This document shows positions 24,600 to 38,099 of a stretch of DNA of 64,000 bases, piece after piece (position 1 is the first letter of the stretch; each line of letters begins with the position of its first letter). The DNA is taken from assembly GCA_964036665.1 (NCBI GenBank), contig OZ038526.1, forward strand, positions 31,558,001-31,622,000, given 5' to 3'. A program made the translations under genes and the position numbers. Under the pieces are notes generated by a model, which saw nothing but the letters and a program-made list of their open reading frames with translations, was not told the DNA's origin and did no database searches. Source of the DNA: Gordius sp. MW1 (lineage: Eukaryota; Nematomorpha; Gordioida; Gordea; Gordiidae).

Positions 24600-24893
24600 A
24601 GCAATTTATAGATGGTAAATACACCAGCTCTATTTTTTTCGCGCGTGATTGAAAAGATTGAAGAGTGTAATGAAGTTGATACTTATTATAAATTGAATCT
24701 TAAACCTGAAGATGCAGAGTTAGATGTTATTTCATGGTGGAAAGAGCATGAACATTAACAAAGTTAGCTATGAAGTTTTTGTCAATTCCAGCTTCGAGTG
24801 CTACAAGTTAACGTACATTTAGTAAGGCAAGTCGCATTATTCAACAAAGAAGAACGAGATTATTACCTGATAGAATAGACAGTCTTTTATTTT
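24600..24893 (+). pseudogene. hAT transposase C-terminal dimerisation fragment
   Basis: Contains LKPEDAELDVISWWKEHE, then after a frame change KLAMKFLSIPASSATS, RTFSKASRIIQQRRTRLL and DSLLFLND: the conserved dimerisation region ending most hAT transposases. It lies 3.6 kb past the N-terminal fragment with a LINE between. A partial equivalent (NNYLSIGEAEMDIS, frame-shifted) near 20895 suggests two hAT copies rather than one. Confidence 0.7.
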
Positions 24894-25860
24894 TAAATGA
24901 CAATTTTTTAATTATAATTTTTAATTAATATTGATTTTATATGCTAAAACAATTTTTTTTCAAAGATACAAAATGTACGAATAAAAATTTTTTGAATAAC
25001 GTAGACTTATTTTACTCGTGCGGGTCTGATGCGGCGCAATTGTTGTTATTTTTTTTGCGGGCCGGGTGTTGCTAAAAAAGTTTTTTGTGCGGGTATGGGC
25101 CGGGCCAGACCCTAAAATTTCGGGCCATGCAGACCTTTAATTACAATATCAAAAACAATTTGACACTTCAACCTATATATTGTAAGAATTTAGATATAAT
25201 ATGTATATGATGTTGATGCTTACTATTTCTTCCGTGAATTTTGATTATTTAATATTTTTTATTTAAATTTAAAATACTTTAGATTTAAGTTTAAAAATAA
25301 AATTAAACGGTAAACTGTGGCCATTTTTAACTTCTATAAATGTACACAATTAAAAAACAGGGGTTTTAACTCTAACCCAACTACGAGCCGAGGCTCCATC
25401 CCTGGGGCCTTTATTTTGTCTTTCGGACTTGCCCCTAGTTCTTAGATTTTTCTTACAATATTCGTCCATACTCTGTATAAATGTCGCACATTTGCTATGC
25501 AATTTAAAATTCGGAAGAAAGATGGACTGGGATAGATGGGGGGGGCGGAAGTGAGAAAAGATAGGGGGATGGAGGGAATATTTATATTCTGCTAAATGAT
25601 TAACAATAAATAGAGGTTAGAACAAATAACATTCTAAAGGCAACATAAGGAATATCATTTTTTGCCGATATGTAATACAAAAACAAAAGCACCAGGCTCA
25701 GGCCAAGCTAACATCAATATCTATGGATGACAAGCAATAGATGGGAATTAAACTAATATTTTAACTTTTGAAAACAGTCAGATAAGCTCGCCGAGACGTA
25801 CCACACCCCTCAAATATCTAATATCATTCCTAAAGCGAACAATGGGTCGACAAGCTTAGT

Positions 25861-28800
25861 TTGAGCATCGACACTCTCTGTCAAGATCTCGACAAGCAAA
25901 GACGATTCTCAGCAAGGGACAGATGTTTATCTAGGCGCTCTCGGTCGTCTTCCAGACCCTTCACTGATGTTCCCCATGACTGCTGGTATCATCAACATTT
26001 CAAGCACAAGGCCTTCAAATGCCGACCACCCTGCAGCTACACGATAGCCACAACGTCAAACCAATAGGCCAGCCAGAAACTGCGAGGCTGGCCTAGGCCT
26101 GTCAAAAAGTCGCTTATTTTTCATTTTCGTTAAATCTACTAAACTTCCTGTTTTTATAGATACTGGGGCAGAAATTAGTGTAACACCACCCCCGCCCAAC
26201 CATTGGCTTAAATACTCACACATCTGCCTGCAGGCAACCAACACCAGTACCATCAAGACTTATGGTCAAAATCTTTGGGACTGAACCTTGGGTTGCGCAG
26301 GAACTTCAGGGTATTTACAATTGATGACGTAAAAACGCCGATCATCGGAGCGGATTTCTTAAACAACTTTAATCTCCTCGTGGACATTCGACGACAGTGT
26401 CTTTTGAACCCCACCACGACATTAAAATCGTACGGCTATTTCACTTGCTTGAATTTGTAAAATGTGCAACTCGCATTAAAAATGGATTCGCCTGATTTTA
26501 TAACATTATTAAAACAATTTCCTGATATTTATACCCCCCCCCCTAATTGCAAAGTTAACCTAAAGCATCATATTGTCCATCACATAAACACTTAAAACCC
26601 ACCCGCTTACGACAAGTCTAGGCACTTAGACCCCATTAAATTGAAAATAGCCAAACAAGAATTTACTTATATGCTTGAATTGGGTATAATCCAAATTCAA
26701 ACAGTCCCTGGGCATCTCCTCTGCATATGGTGGTCCCAAAGAAAGTACAGCGACCATGCGGTGATTACAGAGTCCTTAACACTCAAACAGTACCAGATCG
26801 ATATCCTTTACCACACCTCCACGACTTTTCACTCAGCCTAGCCTGCACAGCAATCTTTAGCAAGATAGATCTTGTCCGAGCCTACCATGAAATCTTCGTA
26901 GTCCCTGAAAACATCAAAAAGACAGCAAATACCACACCTTTCGGTCTATTCGAATATTTGCGCATGCCTTTTGGATTACGTAACTTTACCTAAACCTTCA
27001 AACGGATCAAGCCTTTCGAGGTCTAAACTTCACATTTGCCTATCTAGATGATATCTTAATCGCTAGCTTATCAGCCACCGAACATTTAGAGCATCTAAGT
27101 CAGGTTTTTCAACGCTTACGTGAGTTTGACCTCAAGATTAATGTAAGCAAATGCGAATGGGGACAATCTGCAATTGATTTCTATCTATCACCACAAGGTC
27201 TAACTCCGATACCAGACAAAATCTCAGCTATTAAAAATTTTGCCACCCTAACAGCCATGACGCAACTTTTTCGCTTCGTAGGTATGGGAAATTTTTGTCG
27301 TTTTATAGCTAACGGCGCACTATTCCTCCAGCCACTGACTGACCTCCATAATAACTCTGAAAGTCCCCTCGTTTTAACTCAAGACGTACATGATGATTTC
27401 ATAAGATTAAGAAAGCGCTAGATGAGATCACGACCCTGAATCATATCATGGAAGGCGCCTCTATCTCATTAACAACCGACGCGTTAACACCGCCATTGGC
27501 GCCGTTCTGCATTAAACAATAAATGAAAAGAGTCCCTCCTCATTTTTAACGCTTAAATTAAACAAGGCCCAGACACGCTACAGCCCATTTGGGAGGGAAT
27601 TACTCGCAATTTACCTATCCATCAAACATTATCGGCACGTTGTAGAAGGACGAGACTTCCTTACAAAGATCGCAAACCTCTGACCTATGCCTTTACTACA
27701 AAATTTGAAATATTCACCCTTGGAAAGACGACAGCTGGATTATATATCACCAATTACATCCGACATACAATTCATTAAAGGTAGTGCATATATTGTGGCA
27801 GACGCTCTTTCGCAGAGATAGATTTAATACAACTTACAAATACGTCAATCACGGAAAAAGATATCTATTTCACAAAAAGAGGAATAATACTCAACTGAGG
27901 AGCTCGGATCCCTTAAGAGCAATGTTCAATTTCAGGTACGAATTTAACTCTTACCTGCGATACATCTACCACAGTACCCAAGACCTTATTACGCGAAGTT
28001 TTTGAACACCTACATGGTCTTTCGCATCCAGCCTCCCGCCCAACACTAAAACTGATTTCTAAACGTTTCATCTGGCATGGAATGAATAAAGATGTACGAG
28101 ATTGGACGAAACATTGCGTTCCAAGTCAAAAATCAAAGATTAATAGACACATCATCACAGTCCCAGCCACTTTCGCGGAACCGGAAGCAGGATTCAGTGA
28201 TTCTGTCATGTACACTTGGACCTCGTCGGCCCTCATGTACACTTGGACCTCGTCGGCCCATTCCCGCCATCTAATGGACTCATTTATATTTTTACCGTCG
28301 TCAATCGCTTCACCCGGTCCCATTGCAATCCCAATCAACGATGCATCAGCGGAGACCGCGGCCCGAACATTTTTAACGCACTAGATAGCCAACTTTGGAG
28401 TACCCCTTACGTTGACCACAGACCGAGGGCCGCAATTCCAATCATCCCTGCTTAAACACTTATCTATTTTATTAGGAGCCCATTATATAACCACTACAGC
28501 TTACCATCCACAAGCCAAAAGAATGGTAGAGCGATTTTATCGACAGCTGAAAAATTCGATTACCAAAAAGGCGACACTACCAATCGATCTGATCGAATTC
28601 CTCTTGTACTCCTTGGGATCCGAAGCACCTCCAAGGAAACTTATACTGTTCACGCGATGAATTGGTACACAGCACCTCTTTAAGACTGCCATGAGACTTT
28701 TTACAACTTTCAAATTGATTTGTAAGAATTGATCAGCTTCGGAAAGCCTTAGTTCCTCCTTACGAAGGTCCTTACAAGGTATTCGAGAAACATTTCTGAA

Positions 28801-29100
28801 TATTTTGTCATAGACCATAATGGAAAAAAGATACTGTTTTAATTGATCGTTTAAAACCAGCCGTCCTTCAACCGAAATCCGATGACCCTGATTCCCTAAA
28901 GCCGTACCGGTCCCCTCCAAACCAACCTAGCTTAAGCGAACCTACCATACAACCAGCTGTGTTCAGTCCTACCAAAGCAAACGATTCTTCTTTTCCAACA
29001 ATTAAACCCACTCCTACACTAAACACCCTCAAGTCCAACTGTCAAGTTCACTGGCCCAAGAAATTTTTTCATTTTATGTAACGTTTCACGTCTAGGAAAG
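25861..29100 (+). pseudogene. Ty3/Gypsy gag-pol relic, longer copy
   Basis: In order: gag finger CWYHQHFKHKAFKCRPPC (about 25978); protease PVFIDTGAEISVT (about 26138); RT with [32 protein letters not shown] and AYLDDILIASL (to about 27340); RNase H with GRELLAIY-like and PLTYAF pieces; integrase with MNKDVRDWTKHCVPSQK, the Asp motifs and MVERFYRQLK (to 28560). Many frameshifts and stops. One Cys of the integrase finger is changed (VPSQK for IPCQK). A short duplication of CTTGGACCTCGTCGGCCC near 28212-28258 interrupts the catalytic core. Confidence 0.88.
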
Positions 29101-29108
29101 GGATTATT

Positions 29109-29449
29109 TGTAGGTTATTTCGGCGGGTTGACAAGATGAATGTATAGAATAGTCAACACACAGCTGAGATATCCACGAGAAAGAACGAAAAAGATCTATA
29201 ATATTCCGGATATAACCAATTATAACCTATATATAACATCAATCGTTCCTTCAAAGGGATACTAATTATTCATATATCACCAGAGGATTACTAATACGCT
29301 CAACTCCTTAACTATGCTACAGTCCACAACTCTCCTCCAACATTTTATCTTCACATCAACTAATCCCATAATTATTCTCGCGCTACTTACGCTCGCTGTT
29401 ACTTCGCTTCGATAAAATATTTCGCTTTAATAAAATATATATACTCTCA
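29109..29449 (+). repeat. 3' LTR of the second Gypsy relic
   Basis: Begins TGTAGGTTATTTCGGCGGG after a polypurine stretch and aligns with the LTR at 6777-7079, with a few insertions. The right edge (ATACTCTCA) is estimated by alignment. Confidence 0.6.
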
Positions 29450-29459
29450 TTCTATTAAT

Positions 29460-30240
29460 TGTTTTCAATAAGTGCCTGTTAGCTTTTGGTGAATCGGGTT
29501 ATGAACCTTAGGCTCGAGGAAAGCTATCTTTAACCGATCAATCGAGACAGTGTCTTACCTCCCATTGTGGTCTATGAAAAAAATTTAGTATGCTTTTCAA
29601 TCACTTTAAAAGGTGTTTTGTAATGAGAAAACAAGGCTTTGCGTAGGCGGTCAGTCTTATAAAAACGGGGTGGATGTAAATAAATTGTCGGAAATATGTT
29701 GTTTGATGTTCGATGGTTTGGAAGGTGTAAATCGGACAACATCCAACTGCTGTCGAAGGCGATAGATTTAGATGTAATCGGCGGTGTTTATGTAGCAATC
29801 CAACGATTGTAAAGAATCTCCTAGGAGTCGTAAAGAAGTACCGTATACCAGTTCAGCGCCGGAACAGGCGAGGTCTTCCTTGACGGTGTTGCGAATCCTT
29901 AGGAATACAAGGGGAATAAGGTCGGAACAAGGGGTCACTTCTCCTTTTGTGATAATTGAACTTTTAAACTGTCGGTGAAAACGTTCTACCATCCGAATTT
30001 GCTTGTGGAAGGTAATCTGTCGTTGTGATATGATTATACCTTAGTAAAATAGATAACTATTTAAAAAGGGCTGATTGCAATTGCGGTCCCCGGTCCGTGG
30101 TTACTGTCGCTGGAACACCAAAATTGACTATTCAGTGTGTTCAAAATGTGCTTGCAACGGTTTCGGCTGTTGCGTCATTAATGAGAATTGTAATCGGCCG
30201 AGTGATATAATTATACCCTAGTAAAATAGATAATTATTTA
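29460..30240 (-). pseudogene. Third Gypsy pol fragment, opposite strand
   Basis: Reads inward from 30240: MVERFHRQFKSSIITK, DLIPLVFLRIRNTVKEDLAC and AELVYGTSLRL, then a C-terminal piece with NGRQDTVSIDRLK. The same family as 5340-6760 and 25861-29100 but inverted and tail-to-tail with the second copy. Confidence 0.75.
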
Positions 30241-30245
30241 AAACA

Positions 30246-30780
30246 AGGGCCTTCGGGCCCTGGTGGGAAAGGGGAGGGGGGAAGGGAAAAGGGAGGTGCA
30301 GGAGGGAGGGGGGAACGAAACTCATTTATACTTCGTATAAACGTAGCATAGCTGCTATGCACTTTATGGGCAAGAAAGGTGGGAAGAAGATAAAATGCAA
30401 AATGATTAGTTAATTATTTATAAAAATATTTAAAAAGTTAAATTTTTGTAAATCCTGCTATAAAACATTTATTAATACTTTATTTATTGAGGAATAGGTT
30501 TTCTTTCATTCATTCTTATTTATCAACTTCTAGATAATCAAAATGACGAAAGGAACGCAAATAGAGGGTATTACCTTGGAAAAGCCAATTTCCAATCAGA
30601 CCTTAGGCATTGGTCATTTTTTCCATCACTTTGGCCAGTGGTCATTTTTACTAATGATTAGCTGACCCCCAAATAACCAGCCTATAATAAATCGATTTTA
30701 ATCTCACTTTGGCCAGTGGTCATTGTTTTATTGGTCAAATAGCCAGCAAACGGCCAATAGCTTATATTTAAAACTAGCTG
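30246..30780 (-). repeat. HINE-like element, inverted orientation
   Basis: The stem-loop GGGCCTTCGGGCCC (30246-30259) opens a G/A-rich tract, then TATACTTCGTATAAACG, the start motif, and an AT-rich body containing AAATGACGAAAGGAACGC. Hairpin units follow. The body is nearly identical to 35580-35850. It abuts the inverted Gypsy relic. Confidence 0.55.
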
Positions 30781-31639
30781 ACCCGGCCAACGTTGTTTTG
30801 CTATATACATTATTTCTAGAAAATATTATAAGTGTATGGGTTGGTTATGAATAATAAAATAATTAATTGAAGGATGGATAATTATTAAAAATATGCTTCT
30901 ATGATCGACCACGTGATAATAATGGCAAAAATTGCATAATTTAAATTTTATTTATTTAATTTAAATAGTTTGTTAAACCCCAATAATTTTGACCGTATAC
31001 TGTAATATTTTGGTTATACTTTTTATTAACAACAAGAAACGTAATTCATCAGTGTTAATTATTAGAAATAAAGATTACAGTATGAATTACTGTTTAATCA
31101 ATATTACTATTATGATTATGTGTTAGTTTAAGCCTTACCTTAAAGATCCATTTACGTATTTCCATTTTATTTATTTAAGAAAGATGCCCAAGAATTCGCG
31201 AGAAAATGATATGTATCATATGATATATATGTGAACAAAGAAAAAATATATCCAATCCACATACGCGGATTGATATCTACCTCCATATTATTGCGCGTCG
31301 ACAAATAGATCTTGTTAACTATAAATCGCATAGCGATCAATAGGGGGGAGAGGGACTACGCGTATACATTAATAAATAATAGAGAGAGATGATGAGGGGG
31401 GTTTTGTTTGAGTATGTGGAAATACATACTGCCTCGCCAGCGCAGCTGGTCTTACTACGCATAATTAGTGAATGTGTATCATAAATTGCGCATGAGTTAC
31501 GCCTGCACTTGCGAGACTGTGGTTGCGCATGCGCTGCACCTGCACGCAACCACAACACTTTTAAATATCTCATTCGAGAAAACTTTAGCCTTGTATGTAT
31601 TACGTCATTATTGTATATGATGCTTGCTACAAATAAAAC

Positions 31640-31771
31640 TGGCCGGGAAATGTCCGATAATTTTAAAACGAAAAGGTATTTTAGGAATCTGAAAATTTTA
31701 CCCCTGGCCGCCCTGGGAACCTACGGGTAAAGTTTCGCGCGAATCGGGCCGGTAGTTTCAGAATTTAGCCC

Positions 31772-31772
<1 letters not shown>
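31640..31772 (+). repeat. Interspersed retroposon-like 3' end, copy 3
   Basis: Same sequence as parts of 2345-2487 and 15985-16103: starts near GGCCGGGAAATGTCCGAT, continues CTGGCCGCCCTGGG and GGTAAAGTTTCG, and ends TTTAGCCCTT. Here a TACA array follows; at 2487 a T-rich run follows. Ends of this style with tetranucleotide tails are typical of LINE/SINE 3' ends in invertebrates. Confidence 0.6.
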
Positions 31773-31802
<30 letters not shown>

Positions 31803-34160
31803 CATACATACATACATACATACATACATACATACATACATACATACATACATACATACATACATACATACATACATACATACATACATACATACATACA
31901 TACATACATACATACATACATACATACATACATACATACATACATACATACATACATACATACATACATACATACATACATACATACATACATACATACA
32001 TACATACATACATACATACATACATACATACATACATACATACATACATACATACATACATACATACATACATACATACATACATACATACATACATACA
32101 TACATACATACATACATACATACATACATACATACATACATACATACATACATACATACATACATACATACATACATACATACATACATACATACATACA
32201 TACATACATACATACATACATACATACATACATACATACATACATACATACATACATACATACATACATACATACATACATACATACATACATACATACA
32301 TACATACATACATACATACATACATACATACATACATACATACATACATACATACATACATACATACATACATACATACATACATACATACATACATACA
32401 TACATACATACATACATACATACATACATACATACATACATACATACATACATACATACATACATACATACATACATACATACATACATACATACATACA
32501 TACATACATACATACATACATACATACATACATACATACATACATACATACATACATACATACATACATACATACATACATACATACATACATACATACA
32601 TACATACATACATACATACATACATACATACATACATACATACATACATACATACATACATACATACATACATACATACATACATACATACATACATACA
32701 TACATACATACATACATACATACATACATACATACATACATACATACATACATACATACATACATACATACATACATACATACATACATACATACATACA
32801 TACATACATACATACATACATACATACATACATACATACATACATACATACATACATACATACATACATACATACATACATACATACATACATACATACA
32901 TACATACATACATACATACATACATACATACATACATACATACATACATACATACATACATACATACATACATACATACATACATACATACATACATACA
33001 TACATACATACATACATACATACATACATACATACATACATACATACATACATACATACATACATACATACATACATACATACATACATACATACATACA
33101 TACATACATACATACATACATACATACATACATACATACATACATACATACATACATACATACATACATACATACATACATACATACATACATACATACA
33201 TACATACATACATACATACATACATACATACATACATACATACATACATACATACATACATACATACATACATACATACATACATACATACATACATACA
33301 TACATACATACATACATACATACATACATACATACATACATACATACATACATACATACATACATACATACATACATACATACATACATACATACATACA
33401 TACATACATACATACATACATACATACATACATACATACATACATACATACATACATACATACATACATACATACATACATACATACATACATACATACA
33501 TACATACATACATACATACATACATACATACATACATACATACATACATACATACATACATACATACATACATACATACATACATACATACATACATACA
33601 TACATACATACATACATACATACATACATACATACATACATACATACATACATACATACATACATACATACATACATACATACATACATACATACATACA
33701 TACATACATACATACATACATACATACATACATACATACATACATACATACATACATACATACATACATACATACATACATACATACATACATACATACA
33801 TACATACATACATACATACATACATACATACATACATACATACATACATACATACATACATACATACATACATACATACATACATACATACATACATACA
33901 TACATACATACATACATACATACATACATACATACATACATACATACATACATACATACATACATACATACATACATACATACATACATACATACATACA
34001 TACATACATACATACATACATACATACATACATACATACATACATACATACATACATACATACATACATACATACATACATACATACATACATACATACA
34101 TACATACATACATACATACATACATACATACATACATACATACATACATACATACATACA
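31773..34160. repeat. (TACA)597 microsatellite, 2388 bp, uninterrupted
   Basis: Perfect tandem TACA for 597 units with no variant seen. It starts exactly where an interspersed repeat ends (...TTTAGCCCTT at 31772-31773), so it looks like an expanded retroposon 3' tail. Long open frames reading Met-Tyr-Val-Cys on - exist only because the repeat lacks stop codons. Confidence 0.98.
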
Positions 34161-34194
34161 CTTTAATTTATATATATAGATATAGAAAAAAATT

Positions 34195-36134
34195 TGATAC
34201 CCTTTGGGCTTTGGCCAATGGTCATTTTTTTTATTGGTCAGTAGCTAGGACACGGTCAAAAAGGATATAAATACATAAGGAAAAACCAAAATGAATATCG
34301 ATTCACAATTTGGCCAATGGTCATTTTTTTCATTGGTCAGTAGCCAGGACACGGTCAAAAAGTCATATTATCAATGGTATTAACAAGAACAATATATCAA
34401 TTTAAAAAAAAAAGAAAAAAAGGCCCTCACCAGGATTCGAACCCACCAGTAGAGTCATAGGCCTTTGTAGGGGGGGGGGGGGCACAGGGACTTATATCAG
34501 TAGTGGCATAGGCCCTTGTAGGGGGAGCGCAAAGGGTAATTATCAATGCTAACAAAATATAGGTCAAATAACGAGAAAAAAAATTTCGATTCACACTTTG
34601 GCCAATGGTCATTTTTTTCCATTGGTCAGCAGCCAGCGGACGGTCAAAAAGTAACATTATCAATGGTATTAACAAGAATAATATAGCAATCTTAAAAAAA
34701 TAAAATAAAAACTTGTCCTCTCCGGGATTCGAACCAGCAATTAAGAATTTGCCCTCGCCGGGAATCGAACCCACATCGGTAGAGGCATATGCTTTTGTAG
34801 GGGGGGGGGGGCACAGGGACCCACATCAGTAGGGCATAGGCCCTTCTAGTGGAGGGAATAGGGTAATTAACAAATTTAACCTAATATAGCAATTCAAAAA
34901 CGAAAAAAAATTTAGAATCACAATTTGGCCAATGGCCATTTTTTCATTGGTCAGCAGCCACACGGTCAAAAATTATATTATCAATGGTAATAACATGGAC
35001 AATATATTAATTTAATTTAAAAAAAATTTTGCCCTGTCCGAATATCGAACCAGCATTTAAGAATTTACCCTCGCCGGGAATCGAACCCACATCAGTAGAG
35101 GCATATGCTTTTGTAAGGGGGGGGGGGCACAGGGACCCATATCAGTAGGGCATAGGCCCTTCTAGGGGAGGGCATAGGGTAATTATCAATGTTACCTAAT
35201 ATACCAATTCAAAAACGAAAAAAGAATCTCAATTTGGTCAATGATCATTTTTTCATTGGTCGTAGCCAGCAGACGGTCAAATAATTAAAAAAAAATGTTT
35301 GCCCTCTCCGGATATCGAACCAGCAATTAAGATACATGTTGAACGGACAACGGATGGACAACGAAAAGTGAGCCCAAAAAAACCACGCCATCGGCCCTGG
35401 TAGGAAGGGGGAGGGGGGAAGGGGAGGGGAGGAAGAGAAGGGGAAAGGGTAGGGGGGAGGGAGGTGCAGGAGGGAAGGGGAAACGAAACTCATCTATACT
35501 TCGTATAAACGTAGCATATTTGCTATGCAATTAATGGGCGAGAAAGGTGGGAAGGGGCGAGAATACATATAGGGGGGTATAAAATGCAAAATGATTAGTT
35601 AATTATTTATACAAATATTTAAAAATCTAAATTTTTGTAAAGTCTGCTATAAATATTTATTAAAACTCTATTTATTGAGCATAAGTTTTCTTTTATTCAT
35701 TCTTGTTTATCAATTTCTAAATTAATCAAAATGACAAAAGGAACGCAAATAGAGGGTATGACCTTAGAAAAGCCAATTTCCAATCAGACCTTGGCCATTG
35801 GTCATTTTTTTTATCACTTTGGCCAGTGGTCATTTTTTCTAATTTTTAGCAGACCCCCAAATAACTAGCCTATAATTATAATCTAGAAAAAAAATCGATT
35901 TTAATCTCACTTTGGCCAGTGGTTATTTTTTTATTGGTCAGTAGCCAGCAAACGGCCAAATAGCTTATATTTAAAATATAGAAAAAAAAATTTATACACT
36001 TTGGCCAATGGTCATTTTTTTTATTGGTCAGTAGCCAGGACACGGTCAAAAAGGATATGAATACATATGAAAAAACGAAAAAAAATATCGATTCACAATA
36101 TGGCCAATGGTCATTTTCATTGGTCAGTAGCCAG
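34195..36134 (-). repeat. HINE-like arrays, inverted, several units
   Basis: Repeated hairpin units (TTGGCCAATGGTCA ... CATTGGTCAG) alternate with inverted B-box remnants (GGGATTCGAACC) and runs of 11-14 G after AGGCATAGGCC. A G/A-rich tract and the start motif lie at 35400-35530, followed by a copy of the 30400-30700 body. There are no genes. Confidence 0.6.
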
Positions 36135-36949
36135 CAGAGATCAGATTGCCCGGCCCGGCCCGCTGCCCGAACAGGCCCGGCCCGGCCCGTGGGCCGGGTC
36201 GGGCCGGGCAACTGTCCTAAATTTTTATTTTCGGGCGGGCTCGGGCGGGCACGAAGAAGATAGGATTCGGGCAATTCGGGCTTAATGAGATTTTTTAAAT
36301 GGTGTATTTTTTTGTTACTTTTCATTAAATTGCATATGAAAATGCTAAAAAATCGCCATCCGTCCTCAAGTTGTTTTTACAATTTTTGCCAGAACCCCTT
36401 TATTTCCATCAAGTCCCTAGCTAGGTTATGGAAAGGATTAAAATATTTATATTTATGCAGCCCTTTCATTGTTCGTAATTCGCATGTGCCGTCTATACAT
36501 AGTACAAAATCGTCACCCCCAAATTGATACAACGCCTGAAAGTGTTAAATTTCATTCTAATATCATTTAATTTTTTAACAAATGATTTAACAAGGCTTCT
36601 CCAATTCGTCTTTATTATTCCCTTATCACTCATCGCTATCGTTAAGCTCAAATATTTTAGAAAGACCAAATACTACGTTTTTTGACCAATTAGGATTAAA
36701 ATCAAAGTACAAAAGTTTCATTTGAAAAAATCATTCGACTTTTAAATATTGAAAAAATTTTAGGTCGCAAAATTTCGGGCCTAACAGGCAAATTTAATAT
36801 TTCGGGCCGGGCATTTCGGGCAGCATTAATGTTTCGGGCGGGCTCGGGCGGACACCAGAAGGGTTCGGGCGGGCTCGGGCGGGCAATGAGGTTAGAGAAT
36901 TGAACCGGGCCGGGTTCGGGCAGAAAATTTCTACCAAATCTGACCTCTG
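36135..36949. mobile_element. MITE with CAGAG termini inserted in a HINE unit
   Basis: Termini CAGAGATCAGATT and AAATCTGACCTCTG are inverted and enclose about 815 bp of G/C-skewed GGGCCGGGC-type sequence. The insertion splits a hairpin unit: the flanks rejoin as GTAGCCAGGACACGG, seen intact at 34245 and 36040. GCCAG is present on both sides. CAGAG ends fit the hAT terminal pattern, but a 5-bp duplication is shorter than the 8 bp expected. Confidence 0.5.
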
Positions 36950-37425
36950 GCCAGGACACGGTCAAAAAGTCATATTGTCAATGGTATTAACAAGAACAAT
37001 ATATTAATTTGAAAAAATAAATAAGAAAAATTTGCCCTCTCCAAGATTCGAACCCACATTAGTAAAGGCATAAGCTTTTGTGGGAGGGGGCACAGAGACC
37101 CATATCAGTAGAGGCATAGGCCCTTGTAGGGGTGTCATAGGTAATTATCAATGTTAACCTAATATAGCCATTCAAAGAGCGAAAAAAAAAATTTCGATTT
37201 ATACTTTGCCCAATGGTCATTTTTTTCATTGGTCAGTAGCCAGGACACGGGCAAAAGTCATCGATGGAATTAACAAGAACAATTTATTAATTTAAAATCA
37301 AATCAAAAAAATGTGCCCTCTCCGGGATTCGAATCAGTAGAGGCATAGGCCTTTGTAAGGGGGGGGGGCACAGGGACTTATATCAGTAGTGGCATAGGCC
37401 CTTGTAGGGGGAGCTACAAACAAGG
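36950..37425 (-). repeat. HINE-like array, continuation
   Basis: Resumes the interrupted unit (GCCAGGACACGGTC), then two more hairpin units with inverted B-box remnants and a G run near 37362. Confidence 0.55.
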
Positions 37426-37629
37426 GAGCTAGGCGCTGGAAATTGACCACTGTGGTGTTGCCACCATTCCATTAATTCTATTTTTTCCCGTTGATCTTTA
37501 ACTTTATGTAGATGTCCTTTGTGAATATTTTCGCTATTAGCAGTAGATTATATTTGTTCCATACTCAATTGTAATGAATTAATGTTTGACAGATTTTTTT
37601 AATAGTATAGATATTTATTTACAAATAAT

Positions 37630-37900
37630 TGTGTATGTTACATGCTACGATATATTAAATTAATGTGCTGGCATCGAGCCATGGATTGAGTTTGAATTGG
37701 ATTTTACAATTTCCATGGTGTAAAAGAATTTTTTGGGATTGTGTAATGGATGTTATTTTTTTGATATTTATTTGAGGAATTGGCTACCCTCGGGACTAAA
37801 TTATCGAGGGTCGTGGCCATTACTGGGATAAAAATAATATTGCCGAGGTAGTTGTATTTTTCAACTTTCTTTCTCTCAGAAGAGATGAGGTGTAGAGAGA
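37630..37900 (-). pseudogene. LINE C-terminal fragment, same family, copy 3
   Basis: Reverse translation gives ERKKVEKYNYLGNIIFIPV then MATTLDNLVPRVA, which parallels GRKTTKYSALLASNIFIPV in copy 2. Only the last 90 or so codons remain. Confidence 0.55.
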
Positions 37901-38099
37901 GGTGTTAGATTTGGGAAATTATAATTAATTAAATATTTGAAATTTATATTGTTTTAAACAGAGAAAAAGACTACTTAGGCTTCTACTTTTATTTCGGGCC
38001 GGGCCTATAATTTATAAATTAAGCCCGGCCCGAATTTTTAAAGTCTCAAAATTTAAGGCCCGAGCACGGCCCGGGCCTCGGGCCGCCCGTGCAGGTCTC

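Noticed and set aside
31758..34161. Three overlapping long frames of Met-Tyr-Val-Cys repeats on -
   Set aside because: They come only from the TACA microsatellite, which has no stop in any frame on that strand. There is no promoter, start context or domain.
36024..36325. Overlapping Pro/Gly/Arg-rich ORFs
   Set aside because: They arise from the GGGCCGGGC-type MITE and hairpin repeats, in several frames at once.
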